From assembly GCF_000768315.1 (NCBI RefSeq), contig NZ_AQQX01000006.1, positions 1-64,000 of the forward strand: a DNA stretch of 64,000 nucleotides. Direction: 5' to 3'. The notes beneath the pieces are model-generated. The model worked only from the letters and a program-made list of their open reading frames with translations, was not told the origin of the DNA and did no database searches. Numbering within the stretch: position 1 is the first letter of the stretch; each line of letters begins with the position of its first letter. A program made the position numbers and the translations under genes. This DNA comes from Pseudooceanicola atlanticus. Lineage in GTDB: Bacteria; Pseudomonadota; Alphaproteobacteria; Rhodobacterales; Rhodobacteraceae. This document shows positions 38,573 to 48,439 of this stretch, piece after piece.

Positions 38573-39466
38573 ATGCTGAACGGATTGATCTGGCTCGTCA
38601 CCGAGATGGGCCTTGGTTTCTACAATATCTTCTATGCGCTGACCCATCCGGGGCTGTGGCTGGACTGGTCGAACAAGGAAAGCCTGATCCGCTTCATTTA
38701 TTATGGCGGGTCGCAGGAGTTCTTCTTCGCGGTTCTCGATATCTTCATCGTTCTGACGGTGCTGGGTATCATCTTTCGAAAATTCATGTGGGCCATGGTC
38801 CGCGGGCTGGAAGGCTTTGCCAATTTCATTGGCCGCCTCGCCGCGTGGGCCGGTCTCATCATGGTGGGTCAGCAGGTCATCATCATCTTCCTGCAATCGA
38901 TCTTCCGCCTGGGCGAGATCACCCTCAGCCCGCTGGGCATCGGGTTCACCTACTCGCTGACCTGGTACACCGAGGGGCTGAAGATCTGGAACGCGGCGGT
39001 TGTCGCGCTCTGCGTCAGCTACGCCTTCGTGCAGGGGGCCCATGTGCGGGTCGACCTGATCTACGCGGGCGTCTCGCACCGCGCGAAGAAGGTGATCGAC
39101 ATGTTCGGATCGCTCTTCTTCATGATGCCGGTGGCGGTGCTGACCTGGATGTATTCCTGGTACTTCCTGTGGCGGCACCTGATCACCCCCAAGGTTTCGG
39201 CGTCTGACCAGCTTGACCTGATGCTGCGCAAGGCGCGGATCGTGAAATGGAACGTCGAACGTACGGGGTTCAGCCCGGACGGGTTCAACGCCTATTTCCT
39301 GTTCAAGATCCTCATCCTGGCCTTCGTGGCGCTGGTCTTCCTGCAGGCCATGGCCTTCTTCTATCGCTCGTTCCTCGAGTTCATGGAAGGCGAAGAGAGC
39401 CAAGACAAATACCTCGACCGCGACACGCTGGGCGAGGGCGAAGAAGCCTATGAAGGCACGCATTAA
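38573..39466 (+). CDS. TRAP transporter small permease subunit (DctQ-like, long form)
   Basis: 297 residues from ATG 38573 with a GGGGGA site. Membrane helices are interspersed with the DctQ-type region (WYTEGLKIWNAAVVALCVSYAFVQGAHVRVDLI). It is longer than typical DctQ (~170), with additional N- and C-terminal parts, matching the larger subunit of TakP-class systems. The start follows the hairpin, and the stop is 12 bp before the large subunit. Confidence 0.85.
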   Translation: MLNGLIWLVTEMGLGFYNIFYALTHPGLWLDWSNKESLIRFIYYGGSQEFFFAVLDIFIVLTVLGIIFRKFMWAMVRGLEGFANFIGRLAAWAGLIMVGQQVIIIFLQSIFRLGEITLSPLGIGFTYSLTWYTEGLKIWNAAVVALCVSYAFVQGAHVRVDLIYAGVSHRAKKVIDMFGSLFFMMPVAVLTWMYSWYFLWRHLITPKVSASDQLDLMLRKARIVKWNVERTGFSPDGFNAYFLFKILILAFVALVFLQAMAFFYRSFLEFMEGEESQDKYLDRDTLGEGEEAYEGTH

Positions 39467-39478
39467 GGGACCCCGGGC

Positions 39479-41833
39479 ATGCTATTCGGATTAGACGGCG
39501 TCGAAATTGGCCTGATTATCGTTTTCCTCAGCCTGTTCGGCGGGATCCTGTCAGGTTTTCCTGTGGCCTTCGCCATTCCCGGTGCGGGTCTCATCTCCTT
39601 CGCGGTGATCGCGTGGCTCGACAGCCAGGGGCTGTTGATCCACCAGGCGATTGATGCCGGGTCCACGGCCTATCGGGACCTGATCAATTCGGGGGTCAAA
39701 CCCGACGCGGTGTCAATCTTCCGATATCCGGACCTGCCGCGCGTGGCCCAGCCGATCTTCGATCGGGGTTGGGAAACCGCGATGGACCGGAATATTTCCT
39801 TTATCGTCAACCGGATGAACGAGCGCGTCTTTGCCGGTCAGTCGATCGAGACGCTGCTGGCCGTGCTGATGTTCGTCCTGATGGGCATCACGCTGGAACG
39901 TTCGAAAATCGCCAACGACCTGCTGACCACCATGGCGCGCGTCTTCGGGCCGCTGCCGGGCGGCCTGGCCGTGTCGGTTGTCGTCGTCGGTGCTTTCCTC
40001 GCCGCCTCCACCGGGATCGTCGGCGCAACGGTCGTGACGATGGGGCTGCTGTCGCTGCCCACAATGCTGCGGAACGGCTATTCGCCTGAATTGTCGACCG
40101 GCGTCATCGCCGCGTCGGGCACGCTGGGGCAGATCATTCCGCCCTCGATCGTGATCGTTCTGTTGGGCACGCTGGCCGGTGACCTCTATTCGGCTGCGCA
40201 GGAAACCCGGGCGCAGAGCTTTGGCTGTTCCGACGCGCTGACCTATCTTGGCCGCCCCGCGGTCGTGTCGGTCGGGACGTTGTTCCAGGCGGCGCTGCTG
40301 CCGGGGATTCTGCTGGCCGGGCTCTATGCGCTCTATGCCTTCGGCTATGCGATGTTCAATCCGTCCAAGGCCCCGGCCGTCCATATTGAAGAAACGGACG
40401 GTGAGGTCATCACCCGCAGCGAAGGCCTGACCTGGTTCCTCGCCGTGCCGGTGCTGATCATCTTCGGCCTGATCGGGGCCGGGCAGATTGGCCTTGTCGG
40501 GTCGCAGGACGTAACCGTGTCGAACTACACCCAGGTCGACAGGCTGGACGCGTTGCGCACCAATGTCAGCGATGAATGCCGCGACGCGATGATCGAGCTG
40601 CACGGCCAGGACCGCTGGGACGAATCCGTGTCCGCCCGCGAGGCGCTGGCCGCCAGCGGCGGGACCGAGGAAAGCCGCGAACTGACCGAGGAAGAGCTGG
40701 TCGAGGCGCGCGCCGCCGCCACCGCCAATGCCGCGCCCATCGGGTCCGGCGTTGCGACGCTCTTCGGGATGATCCTGCTGACCCTCGCGGTTGCCCGCGG
40801 GATCAAGCCCTCGGCCTCCAGCACGCCGCTGGCCATCGGGATGCTGGGCGTCGCGCTGGCCTTCGCGCTGGATTTCGTGGCCATCGGGCCGAACACCTCC
40901 GGGGGCACGCGCGTCGTGATCCTGCTGATCCCGCTGGCCATCTGTTTCTGGTCGCTCAGGCACGCCGCGGCGCGACTGGCCGAGAATGACCTGATCCGCG
41001 TCGTCTTTCCGCCGCTGGTCCTGATCATCGCGGTGCTGGGCTCCATCCTGGGCGGGATCACCAACCCGACCCCGGCTGCAGCCCTTGGCGCCGCCGGTGC
41101 GATCATGCTGGCCGCCTATCGCAAGCTGAAGGACGAAGGGAATTCCGGCCAGATGATCATCTGGGCGACCCTGGCCCTGGCCGCGCTGCTGCTGATCGGG
41201 ATCAACTTCGACCTGCGGATGAACCAGGAAGTCGTGACCGTCGAGAACAGCATCGGGTTCCTGTTTGCCTATCTCGCCTACATGGTCGCGGGCATCGGTC
41301 TGATCTACGGCTGTATCGTGCTGTACCGGAACGGAGTGCTGCAGCCGATCGTGCGGGAAACGGCCAAGGTGACCTCCATGGTCTTCACCATCCTGATCGG
41401 GTCGCAGCTGCTGAACCTGGTGGTGATCTCCTTCGGGGGCGAGCATTACATCCAGCAATTCCTGCGCAGCTTCGACAGTGAATTCAAAGTGTTCCTGATC
41501 GTGATGCTGGTGCTGTTCGTGCTGGGCTTCGTGCTCGACTTCCTCGAGATCATCTACATCGTCGTGCCCATCGTCGGCCCCGTCATCTACGGCGGCTCCT
41601 TCGATCCGAAATGGGTGACGATCATGATCGCGGTGAACCTTCAGACTTCGTTCCTTACGCCTCCCTTCGGCTTTGCGCTGTTCTACCTGCGCGGGGTCGC
41701 GCCGCCGTCTGTGACGACGGGCCATATCTACCGCGGGATCATCCCCTTCGTGTTGATCCAGGTGGTCGGTCTGGCGCTGCTGTGGTTCGCACCGGGCATC
41801 GTCGCCATCGTGCCGGACCTGATCAGCAACTGA
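39479..41833 (+). CDS. TRAP transporter large permease subunit (DctM-like, extended)
   Basis: 784 residues against ~430 for typical DctM. The conserved core is at both ends: FAIPGAGLISFAV, TGIVGATVVTMGLLSLPTML, GTLGQIIPPSIVIVLLG near residues 30-230, and LEIIYIVVPIVGPVI, QTSFLTPPFGFALFYLRG near 690-750. The middle (~residues 310-600) is an acidic soluble stretch followed by extra helices. This long form is typical for TakP-type TRAP systems. It is followed by a strong terminator. Confidence 0.9.
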   Translation: MLFGLDGVEIGLIIVFLSLFGGILSGFPVAFAIPGAGLISFAVIAWLDSQGLLIHQAIDAGSTAYRDLINSGVKPDAVSIFRYPDLPRVAQPIFDRGWETAMDRNISFIVNRMNERVFAGQSIETLLAVLMFVLMGITLERSKIANDLLTTMARVFGPLPGGLAVSVVVVGAFLAASTGIVGATVVTMGLLSLPTMLRNGYSPELSTGVIAASGTLGQIIPPSIVIVLLGTLAGDLYSAAQETRAQSFGCSDALTYLGRPAVVSVGTLFQAALLPGILLAGLYALYAFGYAMFNPSKAPAVHIEETDGEVITRSEGLTWFLAVPVLIIFGLIGAGQIGLVGSQDVTVSNYTQVDRLDALRTNVSDECRDAMIELHGQDRWDESVSAREALAASGGTEESRELTEEELVEARAAATANAAPIGSGVATLFGMILLTLAVARGIKPSASSTPLAIGMLGVALAFALDFVAIGPNTSGGTRVVILLIPLAICFWSLRHAAARLAENDLIRVVFPPLVLIIAVLGSILGGITNPTPAAALGAAGAIMLAAYRKLKDEGNSGQMIIWATLALAALLLIGINFDLRMNQEVVTVENSIGFLFAYLAYMVAGIGLIYGCIVLYRNGVLQPIVRETAKVTSMVFTILIGSQLLNLVVISFGGEHYIQQFLRSFDSEFKVFLIVMLVLFVLGFVLDFLEIIYIVVPIVGPVIYGGSFDPKWVTIMIAVNLQTSFLTPPFGFALFYLRGVAPPSVTTGHIYRGIIPFVLIQVVGLALLWFAPGIVAIVPDLISN

Positions 41834-41859
41834 TCGGGACCTGTTGGAAACAAAGAAAA

Positions 41860-41885
41860 CCCCGGGCCGGGCGCCCGGGGTTTTT
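41860..41885 (+). terminator. Terminator of the TRAP operon
   Basis: Stem CCCCGGGC/GCCCGGGG with a 5-nt loop and TTTTT after; it carries A residues before it and so may also serve the convergent 129-residue gene. Confidence 0.9.
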
Positions 41886-41909
41886 CGTTTGTGCGTCAGG
41901 GTGGAAATG

Positions 41910-42299
41910 TCAGGTGCTGATCGTCGGGGCGGTGCCGCACACAACCTCGACGCAGGTGTCGTCGGTCGTCAGCACGAAGCACCAGCCATCGGTCGCAAGG
42001 AAGGTCAGGGGGCTTTCGCGGGCCCAGGCGTGATTGCGCACCATGAAGGTGGCACATCCCTGAACGGCCTCTGACCGCGCGACCCAAAGTTGGGTCAGCC
42101 CGCCTTCGTCCTGCACCCGCAGGCCCAGCACGTCGGAGAAGGCAAAGGTGGTGACGCCGCCCTCGGCCGTTTCGACCCGGACGGTGACGGAATTGTCCAC
42201 GGCTTGCGTGACATTCAGAATATCGAAACGAAGCGTTTCGACCGGGGTTTCCCAGCGGCGGAATTCGATCTGGCCGGAGCCATCGCTCCCGGCATTCAT
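41910..42299 (-). CDS. Hypothetical protein coupled to bpt
   Basis: 129 residues from ATG 42297-42299, which overlaps the bpt stop (TGATG). Beta-rich small protein (IEFRRWETPVETLRFDIL...VWVARSEAVQGCATFMVRNHAW) without signal peptide or membrane helix; I do not recognise it. It is the second gene of a two-gene unit with bpt, so a related function or a mere coupled neighbour is possible. Confidence 0.65.
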   Translation of the reverse strand: MNAGSDGSGQIEFRRWETPVETLRFDILNVTQAVDNSVTVRVETAEGGVTTFAFSDVLGLRVQDEGGLTQLWVARSEAVQGCATFMVRNHAWARESPLTFLATDGWCFVLTTDDTCVEVVCGTAPTIST

Positions 42300-43117
42300 C
42301 ACCCGAAGGGGGTCCGCAGGTCTGGCAGAGAGATATTGGCGACCTGTTCCGCAATCGGGTCGGTCTTCAGCGGGTGGCGTTCCGCGTCGTAATCGGCCGG
42401 GTCGCGCATCTTCTGCCACTTGCCGCCGACATAAAGCTCCACGCCCTTGAACTTGGCCTTGTAGCCCATCTTGGGCGATCCGGGGACCCAGTAGCCCAGG
42501 TAGACATAGGGCAGGCCGGCATCGCGGGCGATCTCGATATGATCGAGGATCATGTAAGTGCCCAGGCTGTCATTGGCGCGGTCGGGGTCGTAGAAGGAAT
42601 AGACCATCGACAACCCGTCATCCAAGACGTCGGTCAGCGACACGCCGGTCAATCCGCGTTCGGGATGGGAATATTCAACGACGCGCGACCGGATCGGAGT
42701 TTCCTCGATCATCGCGGCGAATTCGAACACGTCCATATCGGCCATGCCGCCATCGGCGTGACGCGCATCCAGGTAATCGCGGAACAATTCGTATTGTTCT
42801 TCCGTCGCCCAGGGCGAGGTCGCGAGACGTTTCAGCTCCTTGTTGCGGTTCATCGCGCGCCGCTGGCTTTTCGACGGGGCAAAGGCCTCCACGTCGATCC
42901 GGGCGGACAGACAGGCCGCGCAATCGGCGCAGGACGGGCGGTAAAGTACGTTCTGGGATCGGCGAAACCCTTGTTTTGAAAGGCTGTTATTCAGGCGATC
43001 CGCATTGTCGCCACTGAGCGATGTGAACAGCTTCCGTTCCATCCGACCCTCTAGATAAGGGCAGGGCTGTGGGGCCGTCACGTAAAACTGCGGCGTTAAC
43101 GGAAGAGTGTGGCGCAT
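42299..43117 (-). CDS. bpt: Aspartate/glutamate leucyltransferase (Bpt-type aminoacyl-protein transferase)
   Basis: 272 residues. The N-terminal cysteine-rich section ([31 protein letters not shown]) and C-terminal [17 protein letters not shown] are the hallmarks of the Ate/Bpt family, which adds Leu (Bpt) or Arg (Ate) to protein N-termini for ClpS/ClpAP degradation. Acceptor specificity is assigned from bacterial family membership. It has a 215-bp upstream region before the RDD gene that contains no gene. Confidence 0.9.
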   Translation of the reverse strand: MRHTLPLTPQFYVTAPQPCPYLEGRMERKLFTSLSGDNADRLNNSLSKQGFRRSQNVLYRPSCADCAACLSARIDVEAFAPSKSQRRAMNRNKELKRLATSPWATEEQYELFRDYLDARHADGGMADMDVFEFAAMIEETPIRSRVVEYSHPERGLTGVSLTDVLDDGLSMVYSFYDPDRANDSLGTYMILDHIEIARDAGLPYVYLGYWVPGSPKMGYKAKFKGVELYVGGKWQKMRDPADYDAERHPLKTDPIAEQVANISLPDLRTPFG

Positions 43118-43332
43118 AGAAAAGGTGTTTGAGGATCAAGAGCGTGTTGTTTCGAACGATACATATGCGCGTCACATTGTCAAAGGGTTCGCGCAATGCG
43201 CGTCGGTGGTGACAGAAATGTGCGAAGTCCGGGCGTCATTTCGATCCTCTCCTGCCAGGGTGTCCCGGCCAACGAAATCACGCCCGGAGAGGTTCCGGAC
43301 GTGCGTGTAGATGTAGGCGAGATATCGCTTTG

Positions 43333-43782
43333 TCACATTCCGGCGCGGCGATTGATCGCAACGGTGCCAAGGACATTGTCGGTCAGGCCCTGGGCCCGCG
43401 GCCCCATCAGCATCATCACGATCGAGATGATCTGCAGGATCGGAAAGGCCAGCGACACGGTATAGCCCAGCGTGTGCAGGAAGGCAGTCGCCGTGTCGAA
43501 ACGCTGACCGTAGCCGTCGCGCATCTCGACCGCCATCAGCCGCATGCCCAGTGTCGCCGATCCGCCCGACAGGGTCATCCAGCGATAGGCAAAGCCGATC
43601 AGCAGGAACATCAGCGGCAGGAAGAACAGGCCCACGAAGGCGGTGAAGGGGAGGATCAGCAGCACCGCGCCCATGATGAGGACGCTGTCCACGATCCAGG
43701 CCAACAGGCGTTTGACCGGGATGTCGGCGTAAAACTCGGGTTGGTAATCAGGGTCGGGGATCGCCCAGGGTTCGGCTTGCAT
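43333..43782 (-). CDS. RDD-family membrane protein
   Basis: 149 residues from ATG 43780-43782. Signature RDD helix VKRLLAWIVDSVLIMGAVLLI (Arg...Asp-Asp-like residues) and later TLGMRLMAVEMRDGYGQRF. Several membrane helices. Function unknown; RDD proteins have been linked to ion handling. It precedes the DUF2852 gene with a 73-bp gap. Confidence 0.85.
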   Translation of the reverse strand: MQAEPWAIPDPDYQPEFYADIPVKRLLAWIVDSVLIMGAVLLILPFTAFVGLFFLPLMFLLIGFAYRWMTLSGGSATLGMRLMAVEMRDGYGQRFDTATAFLHTLGYTVSLAFPILQIISIVMMLMGPRAQGLTDNVLGTVAINRRAGM

Positions 43783-43855
43783 GATGGTCTCCGGTGGATG
43801 GAAGGGGCCCGAGGGCCCCCTTGTCGTGTCTCTTCGGGTCAGGTTCAACCCGGGG

Positions 43856-44317
43856 TCAGGCGGTTTCGTCTTCGCGACGGGTTTCGTCCTGGCTTTCTTC
43901 ACGGGTCTTGCGGGCCCGTTCATCCATGAACTGGTCGAACTCTGCCTTGTCCTTCGCGTCGCGCAGGCGCTCCAGGAAGCTTTCGAACTGTTCCTGTTCC
44001 TCTTCCAGGCGGCGCAGGGTTTCGGTCTTGTAGGCGTCGAAGGCCGTGTTTCCGCTGGTTTTCATCGCCGCGTGACCGGACCGGCGCATTTCATAGCTGC
44101 GGGAGGAACGGTTGCAGGATTTGCGAAACATGTTTTTGCTCCAGATCATGTAGAAGAGAAGGGCGAGGCCGACCGGCCAGAAGAAGACAAAGCCCAGGAC
44201 CATCGCAGCGATCCAGGCACCTTTGCCCTTGCTGTCGAGCCAGGCTTCGGATTTCGCCAGCCAGCCCATGGGGGCAGTCTGATGTCCGGAATAGGCAGTT
44301 GCGTTGGCGGGGGTCAT
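43856..44317 (-). CDS. DUF2852-type membrane protein
   Basis: 153 residues from ATG 44315-44317 (MTPANATAYSG). One or two membrane helices (GAWIAAMVLGFVFFWPVGLALLFYMIW), then a charged helical C-terminus rich in Glu/Arg (ETLRRLEEEQEQFESFLERLRD...). The membrane segment is that of the alphaproteobacterial DUF2852 family. No function known. Confidence 0.8.
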   Translation of the reverse strand: MTPANATAYSGHQTAPMGWLAKSEAWLDSKGKGAWIAAMVLGFVFFWPVGLALLFYMIWSKNMFRKSCNRSSRSYEMRRSGHAAMKTSGNTAFDAYKTETLRRLEEEQEQFESFLERLRDAKDKAEFDQFMDERARKTREESQDETRREDETA

Positions 44318-44424
44318 TGAGGTCTCCGTTTTGGTTGTGATGTGAATTGCTTTCACATTACCTAGATCGGAACCCCACCCGCCTTTCGCAAGGGGTGATG
44401 TGAAGGTTTTTTACATTTCTGGAC

Positions 44425-44892
44425 TTATGTCGTAAAATCAGCTGTTTGCGCACCGGAAATTTCCGGTAGGACCGCCGATTTCAATGCGAAAACATGGTGC
44501 GGTGTGCCCGCTGCGGCCCAGATTTCCTCGAATTCCAGCAGCCTTGGATCGATCCAGGCACGGATCGGGTTGATATGACCGACCGGCGCGACGCCGCCGA
44601 TGGCAAAGCCCGTCTGCGCCCGGATCAGCGCGGCATCGGCCTTGGTCAGCGGCTCCCCCGCAATGGCCGAGGCCTTGTCGGCATCCACCTGGTTGCCGCC
44701 CGCGGTGAGAAACAGAAGCGCCTGGCCGGTTTCGACCCCGGCTAAGATGATCGACTTGGCGATCTGGTCCAGCTCGCATCCGACGCCATCGGCGGCCTGC
44801 TGCGCGGTCTTGGCCTGACCCAGTTCGCGGATTTCCGTTTCGATCCCGGCCTCTTCCAGGGCGCGTTTCACACGCTTCATGCTCTTGCTCAT
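44425..44892 (-). CDS. YbaK/EbsC (ProX-type) tRNA deacylase-like protein
   Basis: 155 residues from ATG 44890-44892 (MSKSMKRVKRALEEAG). Fold of the INS domain family: AKTAQQAADGVGCELDQIAKSIIL and GGVAPVGH motif. Members trim mischarged tRNA-Pro/Cys. Divergent from glnE with a 74-bp shared region. Confidence 0.88.
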   Translation of the reverse strand: MSKSMKRVKRALEEAGIETEIRELGQAKTAQQAADGVGCELDQIAKSIILAGVETGQALLFLTAGGNQVDADKASAIAGEPLTKADAALIRAQTGFAIGGVAPVGHINPIRAWIDPRLLEFEEIWAAAGTPHHVFALKSAVLPEISGAQTADFTT

Positions 44893-44966
44893 CCCGGTTC
44901 GTATCCTCTTCAATTGGCGTCGAATGCGGCATTGACGGTCCTGTCCCTTGGGTGGAATGTCCAGCC

Positions 44967-47765
44967 ATGAATTTCCTCGACCGCCTGACCCGCTGCCCCC
45001 GCCCTCAAGACCCGGACCGTGCCGCCGATGCGCGCGCCGTGCTCGACCTGTCTGGCCCTGTGGGCGACCTGATTGCCGGTACCGGCGGGTCCAGCCCTTA
45101 CCTGCTGGGCCTTCTCCAGAAGGAGACCGACTGGATCGCCCCCGCGCTGGACGATCCCGAAGCGGCGATGGAGGCCGAGTTCGACCGCCTGCGCGAGGTC
45201 CCTCCCGATGGGCTGAAATCGGCGCTGCGCCAGGGCAAGCGGCGGATCGCGTTGCTGATCGCCCTGGCCGATCTGGGCGGTGTCTGGCCCCTGCACGAGG
45301 TGACCGGACGTCTGACGCGTTTTGCCGATCTGGCCAGCGACCTGGCGCTCAAGGCCTCTTTGCGCCCGCTCGTGCTGCGCGGCAAGATCCCCGGCATGAG
45401 CGAGGACGACCTGGAAACCGGCGCCGGGATGGTCACGCTCGCCATGGGCAAGATGGGGGCGGGGGAGTTAAATTATTCTTCCGATATCGACCTGATCGCG
45501 CTCTTCGACGATGCCCGGTTCGACGATGACGCCTTTCAGGAGGCGCGCCCGGCCTATATCCGCGCGACCCGCAACATGGCCGCGATGCTCAGCGATATCA
45601 CCGGGGAGGGATACGTGTTCCGCACCGATCTGCGGCTGCGGCCCGACCCGTCGGTCACGCCCGTCTGCGTGTCCATGGAGGCGGCAGAGCGGTATTACGA
45701 AAGCCTGGGCCGGACCTGGGAACGCGCCGCCTATATCAAGGCGCGCCCCTCGGCTGGCGATCTTGAGGCCGGCGCGCGATTTATCGAGGCGTTACGGCCC
45801 TTTGTCTGGCGGCGTCACCTGGATTTCGCGGCCATTCAGGACGCCCATGACATGCGCCGCGCGATCCGCGATCACAAGGGCCATCACGGCGCGATCACCC
45901 TGCCGGGGCATGACATGAAACTGGGGCGCGGGGGCATCCGCGAGATCGAGTTCTTCACCCAGTTCCACCAGATCATCGCCGGCGGGCGCGACCCCTCGCT
46001 GCGCCTGCGTGGCACGGTGGAGAGCCTGTCGCGGCTGGCCGACCGCAACTGGATCGACCGGGACCTGGCGGACAGGTTGGCCGATCATTACCGGGTGTTG
46101 CGCGAGGTCGAGCATCGGATCCAGATGGTCAACGACGCTCAGACCCACGCCCTGCCGGCCAACGAGGACGGGCTGGACCGGATCGCGGCCCTGTCGGACA
46201 TGGACCCGGGCGCCTTCCGTCGCGACCTGAAGGAGCGTTTGCAGGACGTGCACGACACCTGCGAGGCCTTCTTTGCCCGCGAGGCGCCGGGCCGCCCGGA
46301 CGCCGCCGAACCGGAGCCCGATTTCGAAATCGACGCAGAGCTGGTGGCGCGGTGGCGGGGCTATCCGGCCCTGCGGTCGACCCGCGCGCAGGAGATATTC
46401 CAGCGCCTGCGTCCGCGCCTGCTGTCCGCTCTTGGCCGTGCCGCCCGGCCGGAGGAGGCGCTGACGGCCTTCGACGGGTTCCTGGCCGGGTTGCCCGCCG
46501 GGGTGCAGCTCTTCTCCCTTTTCGAGGCCAATCCGCAACTGATTGATCTGCTTGGGGATATCACCGGCACTGCGCCGGACCTGGCACGCTACCTGTCGCG
46601 GAATTCGTCGGTCTTCGATGCGGTGATCGGCGGCGGGTTCTTTGCCGAATGGCCGGGGGCGGTGGCGCTGACCGAGGACCTGACCCGCGTCCTGGCAGCG
46701 GAGGACGATTACGAGAACCGGCTGGACGCCGCGCGGCGCTGGCAGAAGGACTGGCATTTCCGCATCGGCGTGCACCACCTGCGCGGGTTGATCGCCCCGC
46801 AGGAGGCCGCGGCACAATATGCCGATCTGGCGGATGCGGTTCTGTCGGCGCTCTGGCCCGTGGTGCAGCAGAATTTTGCCCGCCGTCATGGCCAATGCCC
46901 GGGCCGCGGGGCGATGGTTCTGGGCATGGGATCGTTCGGCGCACGGCGGTTGAATGCCCGTTCGGACCTGGACCTGATCGTGATATACGATGCCGACGGG
47001 GTCGAGGCGTCCGAGGGGAAACGACCTTTGCCCGCAAGGACTTACTACGCAAAGCTCACCCAGGCGTTGATCACGGCGCTGTCCGCGCCGACCGCTGCCG
47101 GGCGGCTTTACGAGGTGGATATGCGGCTGCGGCCTTCGGGCAACCAGGGGCCGGTGGCCACGTCGTTGCAGGCCTTCCGCAGCTACCAGCAGAACGAGGC
47201 CTGGACCTGGGAGCATATGGCGCTGACCCTGGCCCGTCCCGTGGCCGGGCCGGAGGCTCTGTGCGAGGATGTAAATGACTGTCGGATCAAGGTGTTGTCC
47301 CGATCGCGCGCGGTCGCGGACCTGCGCCGTGATGTCGGCAAGATGCGCTCCCGGATCGAGGCGGCGAAGGGTCGGGTCGGCCCGTGGGAGATGAAGATCG
47401 GCCGGGGACGGATGCAGGAGATCGAGTTGATGGCCCAGGCTGGGGCGCTGGCAGCGGGCCGACCCGTCGCGGCGGTCGGCGAGGGGTTGGCGGCGGCGAC
47501 CTCTGCCGGATGGCTGAGCGAGGGCGAGGCCACCGAACTGACTGAGATCTGGACGCTTTTCTGGGTCGTCAACCTGACGGCCAAGTTGCTGACCGATCAG
47601 CCGCTGGACCCCGAGACGCTGGGCCAGGGGGGCTGCGAGATGCTGATGCGGGATACGGGCGCAGAGGGTGCCGCAGCCCTTCAGGACCGGATAGAAACAT
47701 TGCGAGACCGGGCCGGCACGATCCTGGACGGCGCATTGGACGAGGAGGAACCTTCCGATGAGTAA
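44967..47765 (+). CDS. glnE: Glutamine synthetase adenylyltransferase/deadenylylase GlnE
   Basis: Regulates glutamine synthetase by adding and removing AMP. 932 residues from ATG 44967 (five extra codons are open upstream). Two nucleotidyltransferase domains: deadenylylase with GELNYSSDIDLIALFDD (about 170) and adenylylase with LNARSDLDLIVIYDADG (about 660), joined by a helical linker. Overlaps the following 91-residue gene by 8 bp. Confidence 0.95.
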   Translation: MNFLDRLTRCPRPQDPDRAADARAVLDLSGPVGDLIAGTGGSSPYLLGLLQKETDWIAPALDDPEAAMEAEFDRLREVPPDGLKSALRQGKRRIALLIALADLGGVWPLHEVTGRLTRFADLASDLALKASLRPLVLRGKIPGMSEDDLETGAGMVTLAMGKMGAGELNYSSDIDLIALFDDARFDDDAFQEARPAYIRATRNMAAMLSDITGEGYVFRTDLRLRPDPSVTPVCVSMEAAERYYESLGRTWERAAYIKARPSAGDLEAGARFIEALRPFVWRRHLDFAAIQDAHDMRRAIRDHKGHHGAITLPGHDMKLGRGGIREIEFFTQFHQIIAGGRDPSLRLRGTVESLSRLADRNWIDRDLADRLADHYRVLREVEHRIQMVNDAQTHALPANEDGLDRIAALSDMDPGAFRRDLKERLQDVHDTCEAFFAREAPGRPDAAEPEPDFEIDAELVARWRGYPALRSTRAQEIFQRLRPRLLSALGRAARPEEALTAFDGFLAGLPAGVQLFSLFEANPQLIDLLGDITGTAPDLARYLSRNSSVFDAVIGGGFFAEWPGAVALTEDLTRVLAAEDDYENRLDAARRWQKDWHFRIGVHHLRGLIAPQEAAAQYADLADAVLSALWPVVQQNFARRHGQCPGRGAMVLGMGSFGARRLNARSDLDLIVIYDADGVEASEGKRPLPARTYYAKLTQALITALSAPTAAGRLYEVDMRLRPSGNQGPVATSLQAFRSYQQNEAWTWEHMALTLARPVAGPEALCEDVNDCRIKVLSRSRAVADLRRDVGKMRSRIEAAKGRVGPWEMKIGRGRMQEIELMAQAGALAAGRPVAAVGEGLAAATSAGWLSEGEATELTEIWTLFWVVNLTAKLLTDQPLDPETLGQGGCEMLMRDTGAEGAAALQDRIETLRDRAGTILDGALDEEEPSDE

Positions 47766-48033
47766 CGCGAAAAACCCCAACGACCCCAAGGGCTTGATCC
47801 GAGAGAGCTATCGGATCGACGGGATCGGGGAGGCCGAATGCCGCTCGATCCTGGTGGATTGGGCGCTGAGCCTGCCCGAAGGCGTCACGGCGCGGGATGC
47901 GCTGGCCGCGCTGATCGCGGAATATGGCGAGGGCGCGCCTGATCATCCGATGACCGCGCTGATGCAGGAGGGCGTGCAGGCCATGCCGATCTCTGGCCGG
48001 CGCGGCGGACGGGCCGGGCGCATGTCGCATTGA
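47758..48033 (+). CDS. Hypothetical 91-residue protein, coupled to glnE
   Basis: Starts within the end of glnE (8-bp overlap). Sequence MSNAKNPNDPKGLIRESY...GEAECRSILVDWALSLPEGV...GRRGGRAGRMSH has a helical middle and a basic end; I recognise no domain. Consistent overlap suggests a real, coupled gene in this group. Confidence 0.7.
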   Translation: MSNAKNPNDPKGLIRESYRIDGIGEAECRSILVDWALSLPEGVTARDALAALIAEYGEGAPDHPMTALMQEGVQAMPISGRRGGRAGRMSH

Positions 48034-48133
48034 GGGGCCAAGCCCTTGATTGCAAAGGGTGACGCCCTGCGACAACCCGCGCTTTGATGTATTCCGAACT
48101 TGTGATATGATGGGGCAAAGTCAGGAGGCTGCC

Positions 48134-48439
48134 ATGCCCAAGCTCATCCGTCTCTACATCGTCAACGTGGCCATCGGTTTCGTCATTGCCGCAATCTTTG
48201 TCGGTGCCCTTATTGCCTTTGATATCGGTGGGTTACGCCACCTCGTGACCGGGTCCAGCGATGGCTACATGGCGCTGTTCCTGATGTGGTTCTTCAACGG
48301 CATCGTCTTTGCCGGGGTGCAGTTCGGCATTGCCGTGATGCAGATGAAGGACGATGGCGGCCCGAAAGGCGGCCGCAAGGTGCCGGTTGCCACGCGGATC
48401 CCGGCCATGGTGCGGGCGGTGGCGAAGCCGCGCCAGTGA
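48134..48439 (+). CDS. Hypothetical two-helix membrane protein
   Basis: 101 residues from ATG 48134 with AGGAGG site at 48123-48128. Two hydrophobic helices (VNVAIGFVIAAIFVGALIAF and MALFLMWFFNGIVFAGVQFGIAVM) and a basic cytoplasmic tail (KVPVATRIPAMVRAVAKPRQ). Unknown function. Confidence 0.75.
   Translation: MPKLIRLYIVNVAIGFVIAAIFVGALIAFDIGGLRHLVTGSSDGYMALFLMWFFNGIVFAGVQFGIAVMQMKDDGGPKGGRKVPVATRIPAMVRAVAKPRQ

Noticed and set aside
39713-41944. Long open frame opposite the TRAP large subunit
   Set aside because: Charged, His/Gln/Asp-rich translation typical of antisense to membrane protein genes.
45792-47789. Long open frame opposite glnE
   Set aside because: Antisense shadow; sense gene is a well-supported GlnE.
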